A stretch of DNA of 64,000 bases from Rhodospirillales bacterium (GTDB lineage: Bacteria; Pseudomonadota; Alphaproteobacteria; Acetobacterales; Acetobacteraceae): contig JANXTF010000128.1 in the NCBI GenBank assembly GCA_025352565.1, positions 1 through 64,000 on the forward strand. The letters run 5' to 3'. The notes below the pieces were generated by a model. The model ran no database searches, was not told the DNA's origin, and saw only the letters and a program-made list of their open reading frames with translations. The translations under genes were made by a program, and so were the position numbers. Numbering within the stretch: the first letter of the stretch is position 1; every line of letters begins with the position of its first letter. This document shows, piece by piece, positions 25,588 through 34,533 of this stretch.

Positions 25588-26466
25588 TCAGTCCGCGAAC
25601 TCGGCCAGCAGCACGCGCACGCGCGCGGCGCCGGCGGGCCCGCGTGTCGCCTCGCGCCATTGCGCCTCGGCCACGCGTTGATGCGCTGCCACCGCATCAT
25701 CGGCCGACGTCACCATCGCGACGCCGGTCAGCGCGCCCGGCACTCCGTCGGATCGGAAGGGATTGACGCCGAGGGTGGCCCGCTCCCTCCCGCGCAGGAT
25801 GACGTAGCCGCCGTCGGGTTCGGCGCCGACGAGCAGTCCGAACTGCAGCCCCATCGGTTCGGCCTCCATCAACCGCGCCACGTTTTCCACCTCCGCGAAG
25901 GCCGTCGCGCGGCACATCGCGCGGGTAGCCGCGGACACGGGTGCGCCTGGCGCGATCCCTTCCGTCAGCAGCGACCGGAGCCGCGCGGGAGTCAGGATGC
26001 AGATGATGTTCGGCCGGCGCGCGGTATGCATGCGCTTGCGCGTGACCAGCAGCCCCAGCACCTGTTCGGCCATCGTGCGGGCGGTCGCCCGATCCGCGCC
26101 CGCTTCGGCCGCGGCTTCGTCGAGTGCTCCCCGCAGCGCCGCATCGTAGCTGTCCGACGTGGTCAGGTAGCAGAGCGGAGAGGCCAGTTCGAGGATCTGG
26201 TCGGCACTCTCCTCCAATTGTCGCAGCCGCTCGAAATAGGCCACCGGGCGGCTGTAGTACTCCATCCCGATCCCGAGCAGCGACAGCGCCGACACCTTGA
26301 GCAATTCGGCGAGCCGCTGGATCGTGTCCAGCTTGATGACCTCGCCCTTCTCGTAGCGATAGAGCGCCGCCCTGGAGACACCGAGCCGCGCCGCGATCTC
26401 CTCGGCACGCAGACCCGACTCGAGACGATAGGCGCGGAGCTGTTGGCCGATTTCATTGAAACGCAT
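25588..26466 (-). CDS. XRE-family transcriptional regulator
   Basis: 292 residues. N-terminal helix-turn-helix (LRAEEIAARLGVSRAALYRYEKGEV, about residues 18-42), then a helical stretch and a C-terminal domain of about 200 residues with no enzyme motif I recognise, presumably ligand-sensing. It is transcribed away from the indolepyruvate oxidoreductase gene, an arrangement seen in many alphaproteobacteria, so that enzyme is the likely target. A 19-bp near-perfect palindrome at 26611-26629 is a candidate operator. ATG at 26466 opens the HTH domain. Confidence 0.9.
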   Translation of the reverse strand: MRFNEIGQQLRAYRLESGLRAEEIAARLGVSRAALYRYEKGEVIKLDTIQRLAELLKVSALSLLGIGMEYYSRPVAYFERLRQLEESADQILELASPLCYLTTSDSYDAALRGALDEAAAEAGADRATARTMAEQVLGLLVTRKRMHTARRPNIICILTPARLRSLLTEGIAPGAPVSAATRAMCRATAFAEVENVARLMEAEPMGLQFGLLVGAEPDGGYVILRGRERATLGVNPFRSDGVPGALTGVAMVTSADDAVAAHQRVAEAQWREATRGPAGAARVRVLLAEFAD

Positions 26467-26538
26467 GGCAGAAAGCTTCCGGTTAGGTTCGCGTGAAGGG
26501 TTATCGATCGAGCCGAGGATAGAAGTGATCTGGGTCAC

Positions 26539-26565
26539 ATTGTCTAAGAAAAGATAGCGTGTCAA
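26539..26565 (-). promoter_or_regulatory. Candidate promoter for the XRE regulator gene
   Basis: Minus-strand TTGACA (26565-26560) is a perfect -35 hexamer, followed after 15 bases by GACAAT (26544-26539) as a weak -10. The spacing is short, so this is tentative. A transcript would start near 26532, about 65 bases before the ATG at 26466. Confidence 0.35.
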
Positions 26566-26610
26566 AAAATGCCGCTACAATCGCTTTAATCCTCGTTGGT
26601 GTGCTCACCA

Positions 26611-26629
26611 TGGATTGCATTGCATTCCA
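26611..26629. promoter_or_regulatory. Candidate operator, 19-bp palindrome
   Basis: TGGATTGCATTGCATTCCA: half-sites TGGA-T-TGCA and TGCA-T-TCCA around a central T, all pairs complementary except one T/T. It lies between the divergent XRE regulator and oxidoreductase genes, 64 bases before the oxidoreductase start, where a bound regulator could block or activate transcription. Function is inferred from symmetry and position. Confidence 0.5.
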
Positions 26630-26692
26630 CGACGAACGGGCGCGAGAATAGGGCAATCAAGCTGCCGTAGTTGGCGCACCATGGAGTGTGGC

Positions 26693-29600
26693 GTGAAACA
26701 TTCAGCCGTGACCCTCGACGACAAGTATTCCGCCGACGTCGAGCGCGTGTATCTCACGGGAACCCAGGCGCTCGTCCGCCTCACACTCCTGCAACGGCAA
26801 CGCGACACGGCGATGGGCCTCAACACGGCTGGCTTCGTGTCTGGCTATCGCGGCTCTCCGCTCGGCACTGTCGACATCCAGATGTGGCAGGCGGGACGTC
26901 ATCTCGCGGATAACCACATCCAGTTTCGCCCGGGCGTGAACGAGGAACTGGCCGCGACCGCCGTTTGGGGCACGCAGCAGGTCGCCCTTCTGCAACAAGC
27001 GAAATACGACGGCGTGTTCGCCTTGTGGTACGGCAAGGGCCCCGGAGTCGATCGTTGCGGCGACGTGTTCAAGCACGCCAACTTCGCCGGCACCGCCCGC
27101 AACGGCGGCGTTCTGCTCGTGGCGGGCGACGACCACGCCTGCAAATCATCCACCGTGCCGCATCAGAGCGAGCAGGCCTTCATCGCGGCCTCGGTGCCGG
27201 TGCTGGTCCCGTCCGACGTCCACGACATCCTCGAATTCGGCCTCCACGGCTGGGCCATGTCGCGCTGGTCCGGCCGCTATGTCGGCCTCAAGACCGTGGC
27301 CGACGTGGTCGACAGCTCGGCCTCGATCGGCTTCGACCTCGCGGCCTTCCGCACCCTGAACCCCGACGGCCCGCACCCCGATGTCTCGATCCGCCTGCCT
27401 GACACGCCGCTCGACCAGGAGGCGCGCCTGATGACGCTCGGCCTGCCGGCGGCGCAGGCCTATGCGCGGGCGAATCGGCTGGACCGGCTGGTCGCCGATC
27501 CGCCGGGCGCGCGCTTCGGCATCGTCACCGCCGGCAAATCCTACCACGACACCCGCCAGGCCCTGGCCGAGTTGGGCCTGGAGGGCAAAGGCGGCATCCG
27601 CATCCTGAAGCTCGCGATGACCTGGCCGATCGACCCCGCCACCATCCGCGACTTCGCCGCCGGCCTGGAAGAAATCCTCGTGGTCGAGGAAAAGGCGCCG
27701 CTCATCGAGCAGCAGCTGCGCGATATCCTCTACGATCAGCTTGAACGCCCGCGCATCGTGGGCAAGCACGACCATCGCGGCGAGCCCCTGCTGCGCCCGC
27801 ACGCCGATCTTTCCTCGGCCGACATCGCGCTGGCACTCGCCCGCGGGATCGGGCGCTTCGTCTCGTCCGACCAGCTCCATGCCCGCGCCTCCTACCTCGA
27901 ACAACAGGCCGAGCAGCTTGCCCGAACCGAGATCGCGGCCCAGCGCAAGCCGTTCTTCTGTTCCGGCTGCCCGCACAACACCTCCACCAAGGTCATCGAC
28001 GGCAGCCGCGCGCTGGCCGGCATCGGATGCCACACGCTCGCCCTATGGATGGACCGCTCGACCGAGACCTTCAGCCAGATGGGCGGCGAAGGCATCCAGT
28101 GGCTTGGCCAAGCCCCGTTCACCGAGGAGAACCACGTCTTCGCCAACCTCGGCGACGGCACCTATTTCCACTCCGGCCTCATGGCCATCCGCGCCGCCGT
28201 CGCCGGCAAGGTGAACATCACCTACAAATTGCTGTTCAACGATGCGGTGGCGATGACCGGCGGGCAGCACGTCGATGGCGAGCTGACCGTGCCGGAAATC
28301 ACCCGCCAGCTCGCGGCCGAGGGCGTCGGCCGCGTCGCGGTCGTCACCGACGAGCCGGAGAAGCACGACGGCGTCACGGATTTCGCCCCCGGCGTCACCG
28401 TGCATCCCCGCGCGCTGATGCAGGAGGTCGAGCGTCAGTTCCGCGACACGCCGGGTGCCACGGTCATCATCTATGACCAGACCTGCGCCTCCGAAAAGCG
28501 CCGCCGCCGGAAGCGCGGCACCATGGTCGACCCGCAGAAGCGCGTGTTCATCAACGCCGCCGTCTGCGAGGCGTGCGGCGACTGCTCCCGCGCGTCCAAC
28601 TGCGTCTCGGTCGCCCCCCTCGAGACCGAATTCGGCACCAAGCGCCAGATCGACCAATCGAGCTGCAACAAGGACTATTCCTGCGTCGACGGCTTCTGCC
28701 CCAGCTTCGTGACCGTACACGGCGGCGGCACGCGCAAGCGGGCAGGGGCCGCGCCCGACGCGGACGGCCTGCCCGAGCCCACGCTGCCCGACCTCGTGCG
28801 CCCCTGGAATATCCTGGTCACCGGCGTCGGCGGCACCGGCATCGTCACCATCGGCGCCCTGCTGGGCATGGCCGCCCACACGGAAGGCAAATTCGTCAGC
28901 GTGCTCGACCAGATGGGCATGGCGCAGAAGGGCGGCAGCGTGTTCAGCCACATCCGCCTCGCGGCCGATGAGGCGCAGCTGAGCGGCCTGCGCATCGGGC
29001 GCGGCGAGGCCGATCTGCTGTTCGGTGGCGACCTCGTGGTGGCTGCGGCGCGCGACAGTCTTGCCACATTGCGCCTCGGCCACACCCGTGCCGTGCTCAA
29101 CATCCATGAGACGCCGACCGCCGATTTCGTCCACGACACCGACACGCGGCTTCCCGCCGCCCGCTTGCGCGGCAGCGTGGCCGACGCCGTGGGCGCCGGG
29201 AACGTCGATCTGCTGGATGCCTCGGCTCTGGCCACCTCGCTGCTCGGCGACGCTATCGGCTCCAACATGCTGCTGCTCGGCTTCGCCTGGCAGCAGGGCC
29301 TGCTGCCGCTCGGCCGCGACAGCCTGATGCGCGCGATCGAGTTGAACGGCACGGCGGTCGAAGCCAACAAGGCCGCCTTCACCTGGGGCCGCCACGCGGC
29401 CATCGACCTGCCGCGCGTGATGGACGCGGCCGGGCTGGTCGCCACCGCGCCCACGCCGAAAACGCTCGACGAACTCATAGCCAGCCGCACCCAGCACCTC
29501 ATCCTCTACCAGGGCCGACGCCTCGCCCAACGCTACCGCGCGCGGGTTGCCGCCGTCCGCGAGATTGAAGGCCGCATGTTCTCCGGCTCCACGGCGCTCA

Positions 29601-30118
29601 CCGAGGCGGTGGCCAGCGGCTACCATCGCGTACTCGCCTACAAGGACGAATACGAGGTCGCCCGCCTGTATCGGGCGCCCGCGTTCCGCGCCGCGCTGGA
29701 CGCCCAGTTCGCCGGCGCCACGCGGCTGGAGTTCCATCTCGCCCCCCCGATCATGGCGACCCGCGACAAGCGCACCGGCCATGCCCAAAAACGCGCCTTC
29801 GGCCCATGGATCCTGTCCGCCTTTGCCGTACTGGCTCCCTTCAAGATGCTGCGCGGCACCCCGCTCGACCCGTTCGGCCGATCCGACGAGCGGCGCGCCG
29901 AACGCGCGCTGATCGGCCAATATGAAACCGACATCGCCGAAATCCTCGCCGGCCTGTCGCCGGCCAATCTCGCCGCCTCTGTGGCGCTCGCCGCCATTCC
30001 CGAGCGCATCCGGGGCTTCGGCCACATCAAGGAACGCGCCATGCGCCTCGCCGCCGAGGAACGCGTCCGCCTTTTGGAACGGCTGCGCGCGCCGGCGGAG
30101 AAACTTGCCGCCGACTGA
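26693..30118 (+). CDS. Indolepyruvate ferredoxin oxidoreductase family protein, single-chain
   Basis: About 1141 residues. TPP-dependent oxidoreductase fusing the alpha (pyrimidine and TPP) and gamma parts in one chain; such enzymes convert aryl- or branched 2-oxo acids to acyl-CoA with ferredoxin-type electron transfer. The N-terminal GFVSGYRGSPLG, the TPP-binding region with FFCSGCPHNTS and ANLGDGTYFHSG, a Cys cluster near residues 623-680 (CEACGDCSRASNC and CNKDYSC) that probably holds an iron-sulfur centre, and the gamma-like domain from about 709 (TGVGGTGIVTIGALLG) are all visible. GTG at 26693 has GGAG six bases upstream; ATG at 26681, in frame, lacks one. Probably controlled by the divergent XRE protein. 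Confidence 0.9.
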   Translation: MKHSAVTLDDKYSADVERVYLTGTQALVRLTLLQRQRDTAMGLNTAGFVSGYRGSPLGTVDIQMWQAGRHLADNHIQFRPGVNEELAATAVWGTQQVALLQQAKYDGVFALWYGKGPGVDRCGDVFKHANFAGTARNGGVLLVAGDDHACKSSTVPHQSEQAFIAASVPVLVPSDVHDILEFGLHGWAMSRWSGRYVGLKTVADVVDSSASIGFDLAAFRTLNPDGPHPDVSIRLPDTPLDQEARLMTLGLPAAQAYARANRLDRLVADPPGARFGIVTAGKSYHDTRQALAELGLEGKGGIRILKLAMTWPIDPATIRDFAAGLEEILVVEEKAPLIEQQLRDILYDQLERPRIVGKHDHRGEPLLRPHADLSSADIALALARGIGRFVSSDQLHARASYLEQQAEQLARTEIAAQRKPFFCSGCPHNTSTKVIDGSRALAGIGCHTLALWMDRSTETFSQMGGEGIQWLGQAPFTEENHVFANLGDGTYFHSGLMAIRAAVAGKVNITYKLLFNDAVAMTGGQHVDGELTVPEITRQLAAEGVGRVAVVTDEPEKHDGVTDFAPGVTVHPRALMQEVERQFRDTPGATVIIYDQTCASEKRRRRKRGTMVDPQKRVFINAAVCEACGDCSRASNCVSVAPLETEFGTKRQIDQSSCNKDYSCVDGFCPSFVTVHGGGTRKRAGAAPDADGLPEPTLPDLVRPWNILVTGVGGTGIVTIGALLGMAAHTEGKFVSVLDQMGMAQKGGSVFSHIRLAADEAQLSGLRIGRGEADLLFGGDLVVAAARDSLATLRLGHTRAVLNIHETPTADFVHDTDTRLPAARLRGSVADAVGAGNVDLLDASALATSLLGDAIGSNMLLLGFAWQQGLLPLGRDSLMRAIELNGTAVEANKAAFTWGRHAAIDLPRVMDAAGLVATAPTPKTLDELIASRTQHLILYQGRRLAQRYRARVAAVREIEGRMFSGSTALTEAVASGYHRVLAYKDEYEVARLYRAPAFRAALDAQFAGATRLEFHLAPPIMATRDKRTGHAQKRAFGPWILSAFAVLAPFKMLRGTPLDPFGRSDERRAERALIGQYETDIAEILAGLSPANLAASVALAAIPERIRGFGHIKERAMRLAAEERVRLLERLRAPAEKLAAD

Positions 30119-30155
30119 GTGGTAACCATCGGCGTTTCCATGCGAAGCCTGCGTC

Positions 30156-30731
30156 ATGCGCCCAAACCCTCTCGCCGACGCCCTGGCCTTCATGGTCAAG
30201 CCCTCCGCCTTCACGCCGGTGTTCGACGCCCTGCTGGTGGCCGCGATCTTCCTCGCGGTGCTCGTCTGGCGCCGCCAGCCCGCCCAGCGCGATGCCCGCC
30301 ACGCGGGCATATGGCTCATGCGCGTGCTGACCGGATGCATGTGGTGGCAGCAGACCACCTGGAAAATCCCGCCCAACTACGATGGCCTCACCTACTTCCT
30401 CAAGCAGATGACCGCCCACGCCGCGATCCCGCTGTATGGCGACTTCGTCGGCGCCATCGTGCTGCCGAATGTCCGCCTGTTCGGCCCTCTGGTCTGGGGC
30501 ATCGAAATCGTGGTCGCCGTTTCGCTGCTGCTTGGCCTGTGGTCCCGCGCCGGTGCGCTGATCGGCCTGCTGATGATGCTGAACCTCTGGCTCGGCCTCT
30601 ATTCGGCCGATGGCGAATGGCCCTGGACCTACTTCATGATCGTCATTGTGCAGGTCCTGTTCGTGATCGACCCGCCCGGCCGCGTCCTTGGCGCCGACGC
30701 CCTGTTGCGCCGCCACCGGCTGCTCGGATGA
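30156..30731 (+). CDS. DoxD/DoxX-like membrane protein
   Basis: 191 residues with about five hydrophobic segments (for example near residues 22-36, 100-125 and 150-165). The sequence resembles the DoxD-like/TQO small subunit family, quinone-linked membrane proteins first described for thiosulfate oxidation. No partner subunit is nearby, so that reaction should not be assumed. Its stop overlaps the ATG of the nucleoside phosphorylase gene. Confidence 0.75.
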   Translation: MRPNPLADALAFMVKPSAFTPVFDALLVAAIFLAVLVWRRQPAQRDARHAGIWLMRVLTGCMWWQQTTWKIPPNYDGLTYFLKQMTAHAAIPLYGDFVGAIVLPNVRLFGPLVWGIEIVVAVSLLLGLWSRAGALIGLLMMLNLWLGLYSADGEWPWTYFMIVIVQVLFVIDPPGRVLGADALLRRHRLLG

Positions 30732-31519
30732 ACCAATCCCCTCTCGGCCCGCGCCGTCACTTCGAGCCCTCCGTCTTCCATCCCGAGAACCTGCTCCGCG
30801 AAGCCCGCCGCCAGCGCGGACGCCCCGACGGCCCGGTCCCCGCCTTCTGCGTGCTCGACCCTGATGGAGACCTCGTCCGTGCCCTGCGCGACGCCGGCAG
30901 GTGCCACGAGGTCGCCGAATGGGCCTGCTACCACACCGCCATGGTTGCCACCGCGCTGCCCTGCGGCGTGGAGATCGGCATCGTCGGCTGTGCCGTGGGC
31001 GGCCCCTTCGCGGTGCTGGTCGCCGAGCAGATCTTCGCCGCCGGCGGCCGCATCCTCGTCAGCATCACCTCGGCCGGCCGCATCGCTGCCGTCGCGGAGC
31101 CGCCCTATTTCATCCTGCTCGACCGCGCCCTGCGCGACGAGGGCACCAGCGGCAACTACCTGCCCACCGAACCCTACGCCGCCGCCGACCCGGCCCTGGC
31201 CCACGCAGCCGCGGCCGTGCTCGACGCGGCCGGCTTTGGCTTCATCCGCGGCTGCAGCTGGACCACCGACGCGCCCTATCGCGAGACCGAGGCGGCGATC
31301 GCGGCCGCCGAGCGCGCCGGCATCCTCGCGGTCGAGATGGAGGCCGCCAGCCTCTACGCGTTCGCCACCGCCCGCGCCCGAAGCGTGCTGTGCTTCGCCC
31401 ATGTCACCAACCAGATGGCCCGCACCGAGGGCGACTTCGAGAAGGGCGCCCAGGACGGTGCGGCCGAAGTCCTCGCCTTGCTCGACGCCCTCGCGCGCGC
31501 CGGCCTGGGTTTGCCATAG
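30728..31519 (+). CDS. Nucleoside phosphorylase (PNP/UDP family)
   Basis: 263 residues. It has the phosphorylase-family segments VGCAVGGPFAVLVAEQI and ITSAGRI (N-terminal half), and near the end VEMEAASLYAFA, the signature of purine nucleoside and uridine phosphorylases that contacts the nucleoside ribose. Likely cleaves nucleosides with phosphate for salvage; base specificity is not readable. Starts inside the DoxD-like gene stop (ATGA), so the pair is co-expressed. Confidence 0.85.
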   Translation: MNQSPLGPRRHFEPSVFHPENLLREARRQRGRPDGPVPAFCVLDPDGDLVRALRDAGRCHEVAEWACYHTAMVATALPCGVEIGIVGCAVGGPFAVLVAEQIFAAGGRILVSITSAGRIAAVAEPPYFILLDRALRDEGTSGNYLPTEPYAAADPALAHAAAAVLDAAGFGFIRGCSWTTDAPYRETEAAIAAAERAGILAVEMEAASLYAFATARARSVLCFAHVTNQMARTEGDFEKGAQDGAAEVLALLDALARAGLGLP

Positions 31520-31555
31520 CGCACGAATACGTCGTCGCTGCCCGGGCCAGCTATC

Positions 31556-32338
31556 TCAAAGCATTCCCAGCCGGCCGAACAGGTCGATCAGCACGAGGTT
31601 CACGTTGAACTTGAAATCCACCGTGTCCCGCACCGTTTCGTACACCCGCTCCACCGGCCAAAGCTCGAACCCCGCCACCTCGCCATCTCCCGAACGCGGC
31701 ACGAAATCGTCGGGCAGGTCGAGGTCGAAGCAATGCAGCCAGTCCCGCCGCAAACCCTCGTCCCGCTCCATCGCATAGGCCAACCGCCCGACCTCGATGG
31801 CGCGCTCCGCCAGCGCCTCCGGCACGCAGGCTTCTTCCGCCGCCTCCTTCACCAGCGTGTCCGTCACGCCCATCCCGGCACACACGCCGCCCGCGACGAT
31901 GTGGTCGAGTTTGCCCGGATCGAGCAGCTTGTCCGCCGCCCGACGCGCGATCCACACATGCAGCCCTTGGGGCCGCCGGACCAACCCGTTCACATGCACG
32001 CCCGTGGCCGAGATGCCGAAGCTCGGCAGCATTCCCCGGTCGATGCGCGACAGGACTGGGCCGTCCGGCCACGCCCGCACGTCGAATTCCTCACCGCGCA
32101 TTCGCCCGAACCCGCGTGCCACCAGCGCCTGCGCCATCCCCGGCAAGTCCGCTGCCCGGTCGGCCGCGAGGGCCACGAAGCCTTGCCCCTCTCGCACCCC
32201 ATCGAAATCGCCCAGCGCCGCCGCCAGCGCCGGTCTGAGCCATCCCACCGCCTCGGTGCCGATCCGGAACGCCAGCCGCTCCCCCGGCAGAACGGCGTTG
32301 TTGCAGGTGGCGATGTGGCGGGCGAAGCGGTGGTCCAT
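31556..32338 (-). CDS. DUF4743-type Nudix hydrolase
   Basis: 260 residues: an N-terminal DUF4743 domain (about 1-110) and a C-terminal Nudix domain. The Nudix box is divergent: AGGVCAGMGVTDTLVKEAAE has Met where the first Glu should be, Lys for Arg in the REUXEE core and Cys for Gly at its end, but keeps the metal-binding Glu residues of KEAAEE. Eukaryotic and bacterial relatives remove damaged thiamine diphosphate; that assignment is by family, not shown here. ATG at 32338. Convergent with the phosphorylase gene and divergent from the Atm1-type exporter. Confidence 0.85.
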   Translation of the reverse strand: MDHRFARHIATCNNAVLPGERLAFRIGTEAVGWLRPALAAALGDFDGVREGQGFVALAADRAADLPGMAQALVARGFGRMRGEEFDVRAWPDGPVLSRIDRGMLPSFGISATGVHVNGLVRRPQGLHVWIARRAADKLLDPGKLDHIVAGGVCAGMGVTDTLVKEAAEEACVPEALAERAIEVGRLAYAMERDEGLRRDWLHCFDLDLPDDFVPRSGDGEVAGFELWPVERVYETVRDTVDFKFNVNLVLIDLFGRLGML

Positions 32339-32408
32339 ACGTGCCAACTGGCGACGGGCAGCAGCCCCGCCAAGCGGGCGGCTAGCGAAATAGTGCTCTC
32401 CATGCCAC

Positions 32409-34259
32409 ATGCAACCGATGAGAAGAGCCGCCGCCGGCCCAACGGCAGTCATCCCCGGAACCGAACGCACGGGGTGGCAAACCATCCGTTCGCTGCTGCC
32501 GTTCATCTGGCCCAGGCACGAGCCGATGGCGCGCTTTCGCGTGTCGGTCGCCATCCTGTTCATGGTGTTGGCCAAAATCGCCACCGTCTATATCCCGTTG
32601 GTGTACAGCCGCGCGGTCGACGCGCTCGCCCCGCGCGACGCGGCCACGGCCATGGTCAGCATCCCGATCTTCTTGATTATCGGCTACGGCCTGCTCCGCG
32701 TCGCGTCCGCGGGCTTCGGCGAGATGCGCGACGCGGTGTTCTCCGCCGTCCAGCAGCGCACCGTCCGCAAGGTGGGCCTGCGGACCTTCAGGCACATCCA
32801 CCGCCTCTCGCTGCGCTTCCATCTCGACCGCCGCACCGGCGGCCTGTCGCGCGCCATGGAGCGCGGCACGGCGGGCATCGAGACGGTATTGCGGCTGGCC
32901 GTATTCAACATCCTGCCCACGCTGCTGGAGGTGGTGCTCGTCACCGTTATCCTGTGGAGCATGTTCGATTGGCGCTACGCGGCGCTGACCTTCGCGGCGG
33001 TCGCGCTGTATTTGACGTTCACCTTCATGTTCACCGGGTGGCGGGTGAAGTTCCGCCGCACCATGAACGAGATGGACAGCGAGGCGCAGAGCCGCGCCGT
33101 GGACAGCCTGCTCAACTACGAAACGGTGAAATACTTTGGCAACGAGGCGCATGAGAGCCGCCGCTTCGACGATGCGCTGGCCCGCTACGAGCGCGCCGCG
33201 GTCAAAAGCCAGGTCACGCTCAACATGCTCAACCTCGGCCAGGCCACCATCATCGCCATCGGCCTCGCCCTCATCATGCTGATGGCCGCCGACGGCGTGC
33301 GCGCGGGCAACATGACGGTCGGCAAGTTCGTGCTGGTGAACACCTACCTGATGCAGCTCTATCAGCCGCTGAACTTCCTCGGCTTCGTCTATCGCGAGAT
33401 CAAGCAGGGCATGGTTGACATGGAGCAGCTGTTCCGCCTGCTCGCCCAGCACGAGGAGGTCGCCGACAAGCCCGACGCGCTGACGCTGCCGGCGCACCTG
33501 TCCGAGCGTCCAGCGGGGGAGGTGGTGTTCGACAACGTCCATTTCGGCTACGGCCCCGATCGGGAGATCCTCAAGGGCGTCAGCTTCCGCGTGCCCGCCG
33601 GCCGCTCGCTCGCCATCGTGGGCCCGACCGGCGCCGGCAAATCCACCATCAACCGCCTGCTGTTCCGCTTCTACGACGTGACCGGGGGCCGCATCCTGAT
33701 CGACGGCCACGATCTGCGCGACCTGACGCAGGACAGCCTGCGCGCCGCCATCGGGGTGGTGCCGCAGGACACGGTGCTGTTCAACGACACCATCCGCTAC
33801 AACATCGCCTATGGCCGGCCAGGGGCCACCCAGGACCAGATCGAGCACGCGGCGAGGCTCGCGCAGGTGCATGATTTCGTGCTGCGCCTGCCGGACGGCT
33901 ACGCCACCAAGGTGGGCGAGCGCGGCCTGAAGCTGTCCGGCGGCGAGAAGCAGCGCGTGGCGATCGCCCGCACCATTCTCAAGGACCCCCGCATCCTGGT
34001 GCTCGACGAGGCGACCAGCGCGCTGGACACCCGCACCGAGCAGGAAATCCAATCGGCCCTCCGCACGGTGTCCCGCCACCGCACCTCGCTCACCATCGCC
34101 CACCGCCTCTCGACCGTGATCGACGCCGACGAGATCATCGTGCTGGAGCACGGCGCCATCGTCGAGCGCGGCGACCACAACGAGTTGCTGGCGCGCGGCG
34201 GCGTCTATGCGAGGATGTGGGCCTTGCAGGCCGAGCAGCAGGAGCAGGCGGCGGCTTAG
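32409..34259 (+). CDS. Atm1-type ABC exporter (AtmA/HMT1-like)
   Basis: 616-residue half-transporter: six membrane segments, then an ATPase domain with Walker A GPTGAGKST near residue 404, signature LSGGEKQRV near 516 and Walker B LVLDEATSALD near 537. The AHE-rich loop (YFGNEAHESRRFDDAL) and overall length match bacterial Atm1 homologues, which export glutathione-linked metal or sulfur species and support iron-sulfur or heavy-metal homeostasis. The last 4 bases overlap the end of the convergent 80-residue gene. Confidence 0.9.
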   Translation: MQPMRRAAAGPTAVIPGTERTGWQTIRSLLPFIWPRHEPMARFRVSVAILFMVLAKIATVYIPLVYSRAVDALAPRDAATAMVSIPIFLIIGYGLLRVASAGFGEMRDAVFSAVQQRTVRKVGLRTFRHIHRLSLRFHLDRRTGGLSRAMERGTAGIETVLRLAVFNILPTLLEVVLVTVILWSMFDWRYAALTFAAVALYLTFTFMFTGWRVKFRRTMNEMDSEAQSRAVDSLLNYETVKYFGNEAHESRRFDDALARYERAAVKSQVTLNMLNLGQATIIAIGLALIMLMAADGVRAGNMTVGKFVLVNTYLMQLYQPLNFLGFVYREIKQGMVDMEQLFRLLAQHEEVADKPDALTLPAHLSERPAGEVVFDNVHFGYGPDREILKGVSFRVPAGRSLAIVGPTGAGKSTINRLLFRFYDVTGGRILIDGHDLRDLTQDSLRAAIGVVPQDTVLFNDTIRYNIAYGRPGATQDQIEHAARLAQVHDFVLRLPDGYATKVGERGLKLSGGEKQRVAIARTILKDPRILVLDEATSALDTRTEQEIQSALRTVSRHRTSLTIAHRLSTVIDADEIIVLEHGAIVERGDHNELLARGGVYARMWALQAEQQEQAAA

Positions 34260-34498
34260 TTCGCCTCGTGCGGCACGCCGCGCCGCAATTCGCCAGATCG
34301 TACGCTGCCCAGCGCGCTGTTCAGGATGCTCTCGATCGACCCATCGTCCACGCTGCGCGCCAACAGGCCCAGCGACCCGCCGAGGAGGGCAGATGCGATG
34401 GCGATCGAACTGATGTTCTGGCTGATCATGTACTCGATCGCCTTGTCCACAACGGCTCCGGCATGGCTCAGATCGGCGGGGGCTGCAGGCTCGTCCAT
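34256..34498 (-). CDS. Small hypothetical protein next to chpT
   Basis: 80 residues, no recognised domain. It has an acidic N-terminus (MDEPAAPADLSHAG), a central Ile/Ala/Ser/Gly-rich stretch (SSIAIASALLGGSLGLLARS, residues about 30-49) that could be a membrane or amphipathic helix, and a polar tail. It lies 35 bases downstream of the ChpT-like gene on the same strand, so co-transcription is likely. Codon composition resembles its neighbours, which supports a real gene. Confidence 0.6.
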   Translation of the reverse strand: MDEPAAPADLSHAGAVVDKAIEYMISQNISSIAIASALLGGSLGLLARSVDDGSIESILNSALGSVRSGELRRGVPHEAN

Positions 34499-34533
34499 CG
34501 GCGTCGCTCCTTATGTCCTTCGCCAGATATGGT

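Noticed and set aside
28043-30376. Minus-strand open frame of 777 codons
   Set aside because: Antisense to the indolepyruvate oxidoreductase gene. No recognisable domain; composition reflects the GC skew of the real gene.
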